From Nitrospinota bacterium (GTDB taxonomy: Bacteria; UBA8248), in the NCBI GenBank assembly GCA_003506735.1, contig DNYS01000132.1, positions 412-21,302 on the forward strand: a stretch of DNA of 20,891 bases, written 5' to 3'. A program made the position numbers and the translations under genes. Each line of letters opens with the position of its first letter. Positions within the stretch are counted from its first letter, which is position 1. This document shows positions 1 to 7,801 of this stretch, one piece after another. The notes under the pieces are model-generated. The model was given only the letters and a program-made list of their open reading frames with translations. It did not search any database and had not been told where the DNA came from.

Positions 1-126
1 GGCCGCATTTTCACCGTTGACGATGCACAGCCCAGCGCCATGCTCGTCGATGAGGCCGCGCAGACGGGCCGCCACCATCCGGCGACCCACCTTTCCGGTT
101 ACATCTCCGATGAAAATGATTTTCAA
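1..126 (-). CDS. ymdB: YmdB-family metallophosphoesterase, N-terminal fragment (runs off the left edge)
   Basis: The minus strand from a TTG codon at 126 encodes 42 residues with two hallmarks of the TIGR00282/YmdB calcineurin-like phosphodiesterases: an N-terminal strand ending in IFIGDVTG (metal-binding Asp) and the motif IVNGENAA at the edge of the window. Family members act as 2',3'-cyclic nucleotide or cyclic dinucleotide phosphodiesterases in the cytoplasm. The gene starts 7 bp after the stop of rny. The rny-ymdB order is widely conserved, which supports the call. No ATG is in frame before the motif, so TTG is the likeliest start; the preceding ribosome binding site is weak. The rest of the gene, including most metal ligands, lies outside the window. 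Confidence 0.8.
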   Translation of the reverse strand, partial: MKIIFIGDVTGKVGRRMVAARLRGLIDEHGAGLCIVNGENAA

Positions 127-133
127 GGCAAGT

Positions 134-1714
134 CTACCGGGCCATCGCCGTGTGGCGGGTCTCCCGAATCACGGTGACGAGGATTTCGCCCGGATAGGTC
201 CGCTCTTCCTGGATACGCTTGGCGATATCCCGCGCCAGGAAGGAAGCCTGGGCATCGGTGATCTCATCCGGCATTACGGCAACCCGGATTTCGCGCCCCG
301 CCTGGATGGCATAGCACTTCTCAACACCCTTGAACGATTCGGCGATACTTTCCAGCGCCTCGAGACGCTTGATATAGCTCTGCACCATCTCCCGGCGCGC
401 TCCCGGCCGCGCCGCCGAAAGCGTGTCCGCCGCCTTGACCAAAATCGACTCGATGCAATTCGCCTCCTCGTCCTCGTGATGGGAGACAATCGCGTTCAGC
501 ACCTCGGGCGGCTCGTTGTACCGTTTGCATATGTCGTATCCGATTTGAACATGAGAGCCCTCGACCTCGTGCGTCGAGGCCTTGCCGATGTCGTGAAACA
601 ATCCGGCGCGCTTCGCCATGGTGGGGTCGAGGCGCAATTCGGAGGCGAGCATTCCGGATAAATGTGCCACTTCCAGGGAGTGCTTTAACGCATTCTGTCG
701 GTAACTGGTGCGGTAATGGAGCCTCCCCACCAGTTTCACCAGGTCCGGATGCACGTCCTCCACGCCCAACTCGAAGATCGCCTGCTCTCCCGTCTCGCGG
801 ATTCGATTTTCGACTTCTTTTTTGTTTTTGTTGACAACATCTTCAATGCGGCCGGGGTGAATTCTCCCGTCCGAAATAAGGGATTCCAGGGAAAGACGGG
901 CCGTTTCCCGGCGCACATTATCGAAGCACGAAATCAGCACCGCCTCGGGCGTATCGTCGATGATGACATCCACGCCGGTGGCCATTTCGAGGGCCCGGAT
1001 GTTTCGGCCCTCGCGGCCGATGATCCGGCCCTTCATCTCATCGGAGGGAAGATCCACCACACTGACCACGCTCTCGGCGATATGGTCGTTCGAGTACCGC
1101 TCCACCGCCAGCGCCACGGCTTTTTGCGCATCGCGCTGAATATTTTCCTTGGCTCTCTTCTGCATGCGTAGAATTTCGGCGGCGATATCCTGCTTGGCCT
1201 CTTCGAGGAAGCGATCCATCAACTCTTTTTGGGCGTTTTCGGAACTCATGCCGGCGATTTCCTCGAGCTTGCGGAGCGCCTGCTCATGAAGCTCCTTTTG
1301 CCGGATTTCCTCCTCCGCGATCTGACCTTCTCTCTCCCCGATACGCACTTCCCGGCGCTCGATGGATTCTTCCTTCGTGTCCAGCGACGCCCCGCGCTTG
1401 TCGAGCATCTCTTCCCGCTGGATGAGGCGCCGCTCGACACGCTGCATCTCATCTGTCCGGGTTTTATTTTGACGCTCTATATCCTCATGTTGACGCAGGA
1501 GTTCCGTCTTCTGCGCAACCTCGGCCTCCTTGAGTTTCCGGTCCAACTCACCCTTGGATATCGTCTGGATATGGTCGATTTCTTCGTCAAAGTCGATGCG
1601 CGCCTGGGCGATTTTTCTGTCCGCCTGCTTTCGCGCAAAATAGAGCACGGCCAGGGCCGCCAAAATGGCGCCAACGGCTCCCGCGGCGAACTCTACGATT
1701 GGCATGTCAATCAT
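134..1714 (-). CDS. rny: Ribonuclease Y
   Basis: 526 residues, the usual RNase Y length. Residues 5-27 form one hydrophobic membrane anchor, followed by a long charged coiled coil (about 30-200). A KH RNA-binding domain has the loop [10 protein letters not shown] at 229-238. An HD domain carries the metal-binding pair H374-D375 in LFHDIGKA, with further histidines in SHHEDEE at about 411-417. RNase Y is a membrane-attached endoribonuclease that initiates mRNA decay. The ATG is preceded by AGGAG, which overlaps the TAG stop of fau; only 9 bp separate the two genes, so they are probably translated from one message. ymdB follows after 7 bp. A second Met at residue 4 could also serve as start. 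All key residues are present and nothing looks damaged. Confidence 0.97.
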   Translation of the reverse strand: MIDMPIVEFAAGAVGAILAALAVLYFARKQADRKIAQARIDFDEEIDHIQTISKGELDRKLKEAEVAQKTELLRQHEDIERQNKTRTDEMQRVERRLIQREEMLDKRGASLDTKEESIERREVRIGEREGQIAEEEIRQKELHEQALRKLEEIAGMSSENAQKELMDRFLEEAKQDIAAEILRMQKRAKENIQRDAQKAVALAVERYSNDHIAESVVSVVDLPSDEMKGRIIGREGRNIRALEMATGVDVIIDDTPEAVLISCFDNVRRETARLSLESLISDGRIHPGRIEDVVNKNKKEVENRIRETGEQAIFELGVEDVHPDLVKLVGRLHYRTSYRQNALKHSLEVAHLSGMLASELRLDPTMAKRAGLFHDIGKASTHEVEGSHVQIGYDICKRYNEPPEVLNAIVSHHEDEEANCIESILVKAADTLSAARPGARREMVQSYIKRLEALESIAESFKGVEKCYAIQAGREIRVAVMPDEITDAQASFLARDIAKRIQEERTYPGEILVTVIRETRHTAMAR

Positions 1715-1723
1715 TGTGAACTC

Positions 1724-2350
1724 CTAGCTATAGAAACACGGGAGGCAACGGACAGCCTCCCGATCGGTTACGACCCAATCCAGCAAAACATCGAAAGACC
1801 CCGATGGAAGGGGTTTCTCCCAAGAGAGCTGAAATGCAAAGCCCAAGCCCACGAGCGGGGGGCGAAATTCCGCCGGGGCAAACAGGCGGTCATAATATCC
1901 TCCCCCCGAGCCGATTCGGGCTCCGGACACATCAAACGCCAATCCTGGCAATACGACGGCATCAAGGGCGAATGGGGATATAGAGGGCGAGGCAGAGGAG
2001 GGTGCTGGAATGCCGAACACACCCGGCGACAGATCCTTTTCCGGATCTTCCGCCACGTGAAAGGTCATGCTTTTTTCCGATATCCGTGGAAAGTAGAGGG
2101 CCCGGGATTTAACCGCCTCCGGTTTCCAGAACCACCCGATATCCGTTTCTCCCCTCACAGGTGCATACACACCGACCGACCGCGTTCCCAACGCACCGAG
2201 CAACGCGTTCAGACGCCGGCAGGCAAGTTGACTCCATCTTCGACGGTTATCTTCCGTGATGGAGCGCCGGATTCCGCCCATCCGCTTGCGCCAACGCTCC
2301 TTATCCGCCTGATGATCTTCCTTTAAAACATCCTCCAATGGCTTCCCCAA
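1724..2350 (-). CDS. fau: 5-formyltetrahydrofolate cyclo-ligase
   Basis: 208 residues of the 5-FCL/MTHFS family (ygfA/fau), which uses ATP to convert 5-formyl-THF into 5,10-methenyl-THF and so salvages a folate storage form. Diagnostic segments are VYAPVRGETD (61-70), PGLAFD (135-140) and the glycine-rich GSGGGYYDR loop (147-155), followed by VGLGFAFQ and DVLLDWVVTD near the C terminus. The gene sits directly downstream of the 6S RNA candidate, as ygfA does in E. coli, and 9 bp upstream of rny. The start is uncertain: the longest frame begins at TTG 2350, with another TTG at 2338, and the family core aligns only from about residue 15. The N-terminal dozen residues may therefore not be translated. 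Confidence 0.93.
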   Translation of the reverse strand: MGKPLEDVLKEDHQADKERWRKRMGGIRRSITEDNRRRWSQLACRRLNALLGALGTRSVGVYAPVRGETDIGWFWKPEAVKSRALYFPRISEKSMTFHVAEDPEKDLSPGVFGIPAPSSASPSISPFALDAVVLPGLAFDVSGARIGSGGGYYDRLFAPAEFRPPLVGLGFAFQLSWEKPLPSGSFDVLLDWVVTDREAVRCLPCFYS

Positions 2351-2394
2351 AAGTCCACGCTTTTAAACGATGGACCTCCCGCCCTGCCTCCCAT

Positions 2395-2562
2395 CCGAAA
2401 ATCCCGGGGATGCAGGAGGTATATTTAAATGCCCCACTAGTATGCCGTGTGCTGAGAGCGCTTGATCCCCAGCTATCGCCAGGTGGGCGCCCTGGCTGAA
2501 GCTTTAGGCTGACTCGCAAGGAGTAGCTCACCACCTCAGGGAAAGGCTCCCGGATCAACAGT
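2395..2562 (-). ncRNA. ssrS: 6S RNA candidate (between zapA and fau)
   Basis: No convincing protein is encoded between zapA and fau, and the minus strand folds into a 6S-like rod. The closing stem pairs 2401-2410 with 2547-2556, with bulges. A middle helix pairs 2449-2456 with 2527-2534 with one internal mismatch. Asymmetric single-stranded stretches (about 2457-2470 and 2504-2526) form a bubble. The apical arm is a perfect 6-bp stem, 2478-2483 with 2491-2496, capped by 7 nt and flanked by AGCT repeats that can also pair. 6S RNA binds the sigma70 RNA polymerase holoenzyme by mimicking an open promoter. The zapA-ssrS-ygfA order is the known arrangement in gammaproteobacteria. The ends are estimated from the closing stem; a possible -10 (TAGCAT) lies at 2574-2579. 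Confidence 0.75.
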
Positions 2563-2685
2563 ACTGGGTCAAAATGCTAAACAACATCACGCACATCGCA
2601 GGGCAAAGCGTAATCATTCGGAAGGTAGTATGCCATCAAATGGGGTGGGTGGGTACTTTGGCAGGATAAATGCGATAAATCGGGA

Positions 2686-2961
2686 TTAAATAGACTTTTC
2701 AAGCATTTCGATGAGCAAATCGGCCCTTTCGGATATGGCGGCGGTGGTTTCTTGCTGTGATTTTCGCTCCTCGAAGAGCTCATTGGCGATATTCAACGAG
2801 GCCAAAAGCACCACCTTGAGCGGATCGTTGATCTGGTTGGAGACCTTGCGAATTTGCCCGTCCACAAACTCCGCCAGATCGGTGGCAAATTTCGGATCGG
2901 CCGCGCTCTTTAGGTTTAATTGCTGACCAAAAATCTCAACGGTAATTTTCTGCTGGGCCAT
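2686..2961 (-). CDS. zapA: Cell division protein ZapA
   Basis: 91 residues starting MAQQKITVEIFGQQLNLKSA, with the ZapA pattern: a short N-terminal beta segment, then DPKFATDLAEFVDGQIRKVS and LASLNIANELFEER, and a C-terminal coiled coil. ZapA binds FtsZ and promotes filament bundling at the Z ring. The frame is open further upstream, but the ATG at 2961 is preceded by a GGGGGA ribosome binding site and matches the family start, so the longer version was rejected. It follows the small coiled-coil gene at 3005-3265 by 43 bp and precedes the 6S RNA candidate, a conserved neighbourhood. Confidence 0.93.
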   Translation of the reverse strand: MAQQKITVEIFGQQLNLKSAADPKFATDLAEFVDGQIRKVSNQINDPLKVVLLASLNIANELFEERKSQQETTAAISERADLLIEMLEKSI

Positions 2962-3004
2962 CCTGTATCCCCCTTGGGCGATATCGAAATCAGCCAGCCG
3001 CCCG

Positions 3005-3265
3005 TTATTCGCTCGGCAATTGATTGAGGATGCGCTCCACCCGGTCGCGCACTTCGTTCCGCTCGCCCTGAAGGCGGCTATTCTCCTCGCGCAGCCTGTT
3101 GATTTCATCGGTGCGGCCGTTCGCCGATTCGGTGGCCGAGCGCGCCTCGGTTCGCGCCTGCTCGATCTGGGACTCCATATCCGAGCGGGACCGCCGCATG
3201 GTCTCCAACTCCTCCAGCACGCCCTTCAACGAGGTTTCCAGTTTTTCAAGTTTCTCGATGACCAT
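3005..3265 (-). CDS. Small coiled-coil protein, ZapB-like
   Basis: 86 residues, almost entirely predicted coiled coil and rich in Glu, Arg and Ser, with heptad-like spacing from residue 2 to about 80 (for example KLEKLETSLKGVLEEL, then RLREENSRLQGERNEVRDRV). The C-terminal half resembles ZapB, which links ZapA to MatP in enterobacteria. Its place 43 bp upstream of zapA, behind its own promoter (3314-3343), supports a role in division. Low-complexity coiled coils match many families, so the name rests on context. The ATG at 3265 has only a weak ribosome binding site (GAAAG). Confidence 0.75.
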   Translation of the reverse strand: MVIEKLEKLETSLKGVLEELETMRRSRSDMESQIEQARTEARSATESANGRTDEINRLREENSRLQGERNEVRDRVERILNQLPSE

Positions 3266-3313
3266 TTGAGGATTCTTTCATTCAGGCGAATATGGGAAAA
3301 AGACCTGATGACA

Positions 3314-3343
3314 ATACTAGGATTTGTGGAGGGACAGCGTCAA
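3314..3343 (-). promoter_or_regulatory. Sigma70-type promoter for zapB-like/zapA
   Basis: On the minus strand TTGACG (3338-3343) is followed after 18 bp by TAGTAT (3314-3319). It lies in the 88-bp gap between pheT and the zapB-like gene and would start transcripts near 3307, about 40 nt before the ATG. This would let the division genes and the genes downstream be expressed separately from pheST. Confidence 0.6.
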
Positions 3344-3353
3344 GAATACCTCT

Positions 3354-5792
3354 TCACCGCCGGAGGCGGCCTCCCAGCCCTTTTTCCAGGCAATCCACCG
3401 TTTTCCAGAAGATTTCATCCACTTCCTCATCGTTCAACGTTCGTTCCGGGTGCCGGTAAATCAGCGAATACGCCAGGCTTTTCTCCCCCTCGCCAATTTG
3501 GTCCGGGTGCCGGTAAATGTCAAAAAGGCGGGCCGATTCAAGCAAATCCCCGCCTATCCGGCGAATGATCTCCTCGACCGCATCGTGGGTCACCTCATCT
3601 TTTACCACAATTGCCAGATCGCGGAGACTGGCCGGAAACCGGGTAATGTCGTTCAGGCGGACCGGCGGGCGCTCGATGCCCGCGAGAGCCTCGATATCCA
3701 GCTCAAAAGCATAAATATCCTGCCGGATGCCCCAGGATTCTTGAATGGAATCCTTCAGCCTGCCGATCGTCCCAACCGCGGATTCTCCCGAGAAAACCGC
3801 CGCAGCGGCATTCGAATCGAATCCGGAACTCGCGTCCCCGGCCGGGCGGAACTGAAATTCGGGGAGGCGGAGGCGCTGTCCCATTTGCTCCAGGGCCCCC
3901 TTGAGGTCGAAAAGGCGCGCCGGAAGAATCTCATCCCCCACCGGCGAGGGCGGATCGGGCCAAAGCGCCGCCGAGGGGGCGCCCGACATCAGTGCCGCGA
4001 TGCGGCGCACCTCCTTGGGCAGACGTTCTTGGGGATTCTCGTGAAAGGTGCGCCCGACTTCGAATATCCGGATATCTTCGGCTCCCCGGTTCAGGTTCAT
4101 GGCCGTATTCGCCAAAAGGCCCGCGAGAAGCGTCGTGCGCATCACGTCCATATCGGCGCTGAGCGGATTCCGGAGGGAAACCGGATTCCCGGCGGCGCCC
4201 AGTTTTTCCAAATCCGAGCGGCTCACGAAGCTGTAATTGAGGACCTCGCAGAACCCCGCCGAAATCATCCTCTCCCGGGCATCTTTTTCTAGCTGGGCCA
4301 AACGCGGCAGCCGCTCGGGGGGAGCCGATGTGGCTGGAAGCACCGATGGAAGGGCGTCATACCCCTTTCGGCGGGCCACCTCTTCGATCAAATCGATTTC
4401 CCGGTCGATATCATGGCGAAACACCGGCACCTTGACCTCGAAGGCGCCGCCTTCGATTTCCTGAACCGCCATGCCGAGCGCCTCCAGCTCCCGGCGGATC
4501 TCCGATGGGCCGATGTCCATCCCCAGGAGCTTCGACACCCTCTCCGGCCGCAAGCGCACGGTAAGAGGGACGGCCGGCGCCGGGTGAACATCCACCGCCC
4601 CTCCGGCGATGCGGCCACCGCCGGTCTGGCGAATGAGCTCGATGGCCCAATCGGCGGCGCGGCGAGTCCCCGCCGGGTCCACCCCCCGCTCGAAGCGGTA
4701 GGAGGCCTCGGTGCTAATGTTCAGCCGCCTCCGGGTGCCCCTGATGGTCGAGGGCGAAAAAAACGCGCTTTCGAGAAGGATTTCCTCGGTCGAATCGCTA
4801 ATTTCGGTATTCACCCCCCCCATGATGCCTCCGATGGCCACAGGCCGCCCAGCGTCGCAAATCATGAGGTCATCCTCCACCATCTTTCTTTCCTGGCCGT
4901 CCAGGGTCGTAAAGGGGCCATCCTCCGGCCGCCAGCGGCGAACGACGATGCGCCTCCCCTCCAGCGTGGTCAGGTCAAAAGCGTGAAGCGGCTGGCCCAG
5001 GGAGAGCATGACGTAGTTCGTCACATCGACCACATTGTTGATGGGCCGCATCCCCGCCGCCCGGAGGCGGCGCTGCATCCAAGTGGGCGAGGAGCCCATC
5101 CGGACCCCTCTGACCACCCGGGCCGCATAGCGCGGGCATTTGTCCTGGTCGAGAATTTCCACGCCGCACAGCGCCTCCGTCCGCTCGCCCGGCCCCTCGG
5201 CAACTTCCCACCGGGGAGGGGTCAGGGGAATCCCCAAAATGGCCGAAACCTCCCGGGCCACCCCCAGAATCGAGAGGCAATCGCCCCGGTTGGGCGTAAT
5301 GCTCACCTCGAAAATGGCGTCATCGAGACCCATCAGAGGAGCCGCCGGATCCCCGTTGGAGCACTCCGCATCGAGGACGATGATGCCGGAATGATCATCT
5401 CCGATACCCAGCTCCCGCTCCGAGCAGAGCATCCCCTGGCTCTCTTCTCCCCGGATGCGGACCGCCCGAATTTCCATTTCACCCGGCAACGTCACGCCGG
5501 GAGGAGCGAGAACCACCTTCTGGCCGGCGGCCACGTTGGGCGCGCCGCAGACGATTTGACGCTCCCCGGCTCCATCGTTCACCCGGCAGAGCTTGAGCTT
5601 ATCCGCGCTCGGATGCTTATCGGCCGAGAGCACCTCGGCCACGACAAGGCTCTCCAGGCCCGCTCCGGAGCGCTTGAGAAGCTCCACCTCGATGCCGCTC
5701 ATCAAGATGGCGTTGGCAAGGCGCTCGGGCAGGGATTGATCCGACAGGTCCAGATCGATGTAGTCGGCAAGCCATTCTACGCTGAGAAGCAT
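3354..5792 (-). CDS. pheT: Phenylalanine-tRNA ligase beta subunit
   Basis: 812 residues, full length for bacterial PheT. It begins MLLSVEWLADYID. An EMAP/OB tRNA-binding domain covers about 40-150 (VVAEVLSADKHPSADKLKLCRV). The B3/B4 editing region follows in the 200s-300s, with NVVDVTNYVMLSLGQPLHAFD at its start. Next come the B5 domain and the catalytic-like core, and then the C-terminal FDX-ACB anticodon-binding domain (RFPASLRDLAIVVKDEV, then SLAYSLIYRHPERTLNDEEV). With PheS it forms the alpha2beta2 enzyme charging tRNA-Phe; beta carries the editing site. The ATG at 5792 is preceded by AGAGGGATCGAA, a good ribosome binding site. It lies 56 bp downstream of pheS in the usual operon order. 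Confidence 0.97.
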   Translation of the reverse strand: MLLSVEWLADYIDLDLSDQSLPERLANAILMSGIEVELLKRSGAGLESLVVAEVLSADKHPSADKLKLCRVNDGAGERQIVCGAPNVAAGQKVVLAPPGVTLPGEMEIRAVRIRGEESQGMLCSERELGIGDDHSGIIVLDAECSNGDPAAPLMGLDDAIFEVSITPNRGDCLSILGVAREVSAILGIPLTPPRWEVAEGPGERTEALCGVEILDQDKCPRYAARVVRGVRMGSSPTWMQRRLRAAGMRPINNVVDVTNYVMLSLGQPLHAFDLTTLEGRRIVVRRWRPEDGPFTTLDGQERKMVEDDLMICDAGRPVAIGGIMGGVNTEISDSTEEILLESAFFSPSTIRGTRRRLNISTEASYRFERGVDPAGTRRAADWAIELIRQTGGGRIAGGAVDVHPAPAVPLTVRLRPERVSKLLGMDIGPSEIRRELEALGMAVQEIEGGAFEVKVPVFRHDIDREIDLIEEVARRKGYDALPSVLPATSAPPERLPRLAQLEKDARERMISAGFCEVLNYSFVSRSDLEKLGAAGNPVSLRNPLSADMDVMRTTLLAGLLANTAMNLNRGAEDIRIFEVGRTFHENPQERLPKEVRRIAALMSGAPSAALWPDPPSPVGDEILPARLFDLKGALEQMGQRLRLPEFQFRPAGDASSGFDSNAAAAVFSGESAVGTIGRLKDSIQESWGIRQDIYAFELDIEALAGIERPPVRLNDITRFPASLRDLAIVVKDEVTHDAVEEIIRRIGGDLLESARLFDIYRHPDQIGEGEKSLAYSLIYRHPERTLNDEEVDEIFWKTVDCLEKGLGGRLRR

Positions 5793-5848
5793 TTCGATCC
5801 CTCTGGCTCGCGGCGCAACCGGCTCGCCGCGCCGGGCCGCTAAATCCC

Positions 5849-6943
5849 CTAAAACTGGCGAAGCATTCGAAGATCGTTTTCAAAAAACTTGCGGATATCG
5901 CTGATTCCATAGCGGAGCATGGCAACCCGCTCCACCCCCAGCCCCCAGGCGAACCCGCTCCACTTTTCGGGGTCGTAACCGACGGCCTCGAAAACCGCCG
6001 GATCCACCATGCCGGCCCCCAGCACCTCGAGCCATTCCCCGCCCGCGAGGTGGTCGCATGCGATGTCCACCTCCGCGCTGGGCTCGGTGAACGGAAAGAA
6101 GCTCGACCGCAGGCGAATCCGGAACTCCGGGCCGAATATCTCATGCACGAACGTTTCGAGGGTGCCCTTCAAATCGGCGAAAGAAACCCCCTCATCCACA
6201 TAGAGACCCTCGATTTGATGAAACATCGGCGAGTGGGTCACATCGGCATCGCAGCGAAACACTTTTCCCGGCGCGATAATTTTCACCGGGGGCTGCTGCT
6301 TTTCCATCACCCGGATCTGCACCGGTGAGGTATGCGTCCGGAGCAGCACATCGTCCGAGACGTAGAACGTATCCTGCATGTCGCGGGCGGGATGATCCCG
6401 GGGGATGTTCAGGGCCTCGAAATTGTAATGCTCCAGTTCGATCTCGGGGCCCTCGGCCACGGTGTATCCCAGCCGAGTCAGCACCTCGATGATATCTTCC
6501 ATGGTCTGGACGATGGGATGCTTATGCCCAAGCGGCGGGGTCCGCCCGGGAACCGTCAGATCGACAATCTGGCCCGCTATGGCCCCGGAACCCTGGAGAT
6601 TGAGAAAATCGGCGGGAAGCTCGATGAGGCCGAACAGATAATCCTTCCCGTCTCTTTGCTCGATCTGGGATCGAACGGCCTCGCCTACGGCGGCCATGTC
6701 CCCCCGCTTGTGGGCGGAGAGCGCATTTTCGATCAGGCCCTTGAGACGGTTCGCGATCGGGCCGAGGATTCGTTTTTGGTCCGGGGCCAGGTTTTTCAGC
6801 CCCCGGGTCACCTCGGTCAAAATTCCGCCCTTGCGCCCCAAATAGCGAAGGCGGACTTCTTCGGCCTCGTCCGGATCCGAAACTCTCACGATCGAAGCCA
6901 GCGCCTCGCGCGCCAGATCGTGCAACTCGCTTTCAGTGGCCAT
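5849..6943 (-). CDS. pheS: Phenylalanine-tRNA ligase alpha subunit
   Basis: 364 residues with class II synthetase motifs: HTSPVQIR (204-211), motif 2 around GKVFRCDADVTHSPMFHQIEG (226-246), the substrate-site segment GAGMVDPAVF (309-318) and motif 3 GLGVERVAML (334-343). The N-terminal coiled coil includes YLGRKGG. PheS catalyses phenylalanine activation and transfer with PheT. The protein is longer than E. coli PheS (327 residues). Between LGRKG (35-39) and the PGR motif (132-134) there are roughly 30 more residues than in E. coli, including DYLFGLIELPADFLNLQGSG at 101-120. The reading frame is intact through this insertion. The ATG follows GAGGA by a normal spacing and is preceded by an intrinsic terminator at 6979-7010. 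Confidence 0.97.
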   Translation of the reverse strand: MATESELHDLAREALASIVRVSDPDEAEEVRLRYLGRKGGILTEVTRGLKNLAPDQKRILGPIANRLKGLIENALSAHKRGDMAAVGEAVRSQIEQRDGKDYLFGLIELPADFLNLQGSGAIAGQIVDLTVPGRTPPLGHKHPIVQTMEDIIEVLTRLGYTVAEGPEIELEHYNFEALNIPRDHPARDMQDTFYVSDDVLLRTHTSPVQIRVMEKQQPPVKIIAPGKVFRCDADVTHSPMFHQIEGLYVDEGVSFADLKGTLETFVHEIFGPEFRIRLRSSFFPFTEPSAEVDIACDHLAGGEWLEVLGAGMVDPAVFEAVGYDPEKWSGFAWGLGVERVAMLRYGISDIRKFFENDLRMLRQF

Positions 6944-6978
6944 CGGCGATCCTCATTTTCCCGGCGAATCAAGTTCCA

Positions 6979-7010
6979 CAAAAAAGGCTCCGCCCTTCCG
7001 GACGGAGCCT
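6979..7010 (-). terminator. Intrinsic terminator / attenuator between rplT and pheS
   Basis: On the minus strand AGGCTCCG (7003-7010) pairs perfectly with CGGAGCCT (6985-6992) across a 10-nt loop, followed by a run of T. It starts 25 nt after the rplT stop and ends 36 nt before the pheS start. It should end or attenuate transcripts coming from rplT. No Phe-rich leader ORF fits in the 25 nt between rplT and the hairpin. Confidence 0.85.
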
Positions 7011-7034
7011 GATCGATCTGGCGCTGTCATTTGC

Positions 7035-7388
7035 CTAGGCGGCTGTCCGGGCAATCTCCACGAGTTTGGAAAACGCAGGGGGATCCGTAATGGCCAGCTG
7101 GGCCAAAATCTTCCGGTTCACTTCCACACCCGCTACCTTGAGGCCGTGGATGAACCCGCTGTAATTCATTCCATGCTCCCGAACGGCGGCGTTGATGCGC
7201 ACGTTCCAGAGACGGCGGAATTCCCGCTTCCGGTTCCGGCGATCCCGGTAGGCATAGGCCATGGCCCGGAGCAAGGTTTCCTTTGCGGCGCGATAATGCT
7301 TCGACCGCGATCCGCGGTACCCTTTGGCGGCTTTTAGAAGCCGCTTGTGACGCGCGCGCGCGGCCGGATGTCCTGTCGAACGGGGCAT
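7035..7388 (-). CDS. rplT: 50S ribosomal protein L20 (bL20)
   Basis: 117 residues, the standard bL20 length. Family blocks are [20 protein letters not shown] and [20 protein letters not shown] near the N terminus, [20 protein letters not shown] in the globular part, and [16 protein letters not shown] at the end. bL20 is an early 23S rRNA assembly protein and a translational repressor of its own operon in several bacteria. The ATG is preceded by GAAGGA. It is separated from rpmI by 215 bp, much more than the usual few tens of bases, and that gap contains a promoter (7493-7521). Confidence 0.98.
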   Translation of the reverse strand: MPRSTGHPAARARHKRLLKAAKGYRGSRSKHYRAAKETLLRAMAYAYRDRRNRKREFRRLWNVRINAAVREHGMNYSGFIHGLKVAGVEVNRKILAQLAITDPPAFSKLVEIARTAA

Positions 7389-7492
7389 GTTCTTTTTCCT
7401 TCGTTAAAAGCAAATTGGCGGGACCCATCTCCGGCAACCCGCACCACCCGGATTCAATGGCCTGAAGCGGCCTCTCCGTTTAAACGCGCCGG

Positions 7493-7521
7493 AATATACC
7501 CGTTGCCCATATCTTCTGCAA
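7493..7521 (-). promoter_or_regulatory. Internal sigma70-type promoter upstream of rplT
   Basis: TTGCAG (7516-7521) and TATATT (7493-7498) on the minus strand are separated by exactly 17 bp, with the -10 matching five of six consensus bases. Transcription would start near 7486 and give an rplT leader of about 98 nt. That leader contains two small hairpins: 7459-7462 with 7469-7472, and 7418-7422 with 7438-7442. Confidence 0.65.
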
Positions 7522-7603
7522 GCCTGCCGCATTCCGGGAGGCTTCCCTCATGAAAATCACCGTAAAAGAACAACAAGTAATTGATTTTATTGAATAAAAT
7601 CGT

Positions 7604-7801
7604 CTACCGATTCGGGAGTAGCTTGCGGACCAGGGCCAGGTCGGCTTCCGATACTAGCCCACTGTGGCGCATTTCCCGCTTCCGCTTGGTGGACTTTTTC
7701 GTAAGAATGTGGCGGCGGTGGGAGTTGTTCCGCTTGATTTTCCCGCTCCCCGTCACCTTGAAGCGTTTCGCGGCGCCCCGGTTGGTTTTAAGCTTCGGCA
7801 T
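7604..7801 (-). CDS. rpmI: 50S ribosomal protein L35 (bL35)
   Basis: 65 residues beginning [20 protein letters not shown] and ending in a basic tail, with the conserved [15 protein letters not shown] segment. bL35 is a small late-assembly protein of the large subunit. The frame is open upstream, but this ATG matches the family start and follows GAGGAAGGA. The start lies inside infC: the two coding regions overlap by 14 nt in different frames, so the ribosome binding site of rpmI sits within codons for the infC C-terminal tail. Translational coupling to IF-3 is likely. Confidence 0.97.
   Translation of the reverse strand: MPKLKTNRGAAKRFKVTGSGKIKRNNSHRRHILTKKSTKRKREMRHSGLVSEADLALVRKLLPNR

Noticed and set aside
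2301..2558. Minus-strand 85-codon frame across the zapA-fau gap
   Set aside because: It overlaps fau in another frame and covers exactly the stretch that folds like 6S RNA; the peptide has no family features.
4413..5843. Plus-strand open frame of 476 codons
   Set aside because: Antisense to pheT; composition rich in His, Pro, Arg and Gly with no motif, so a shadow frame.
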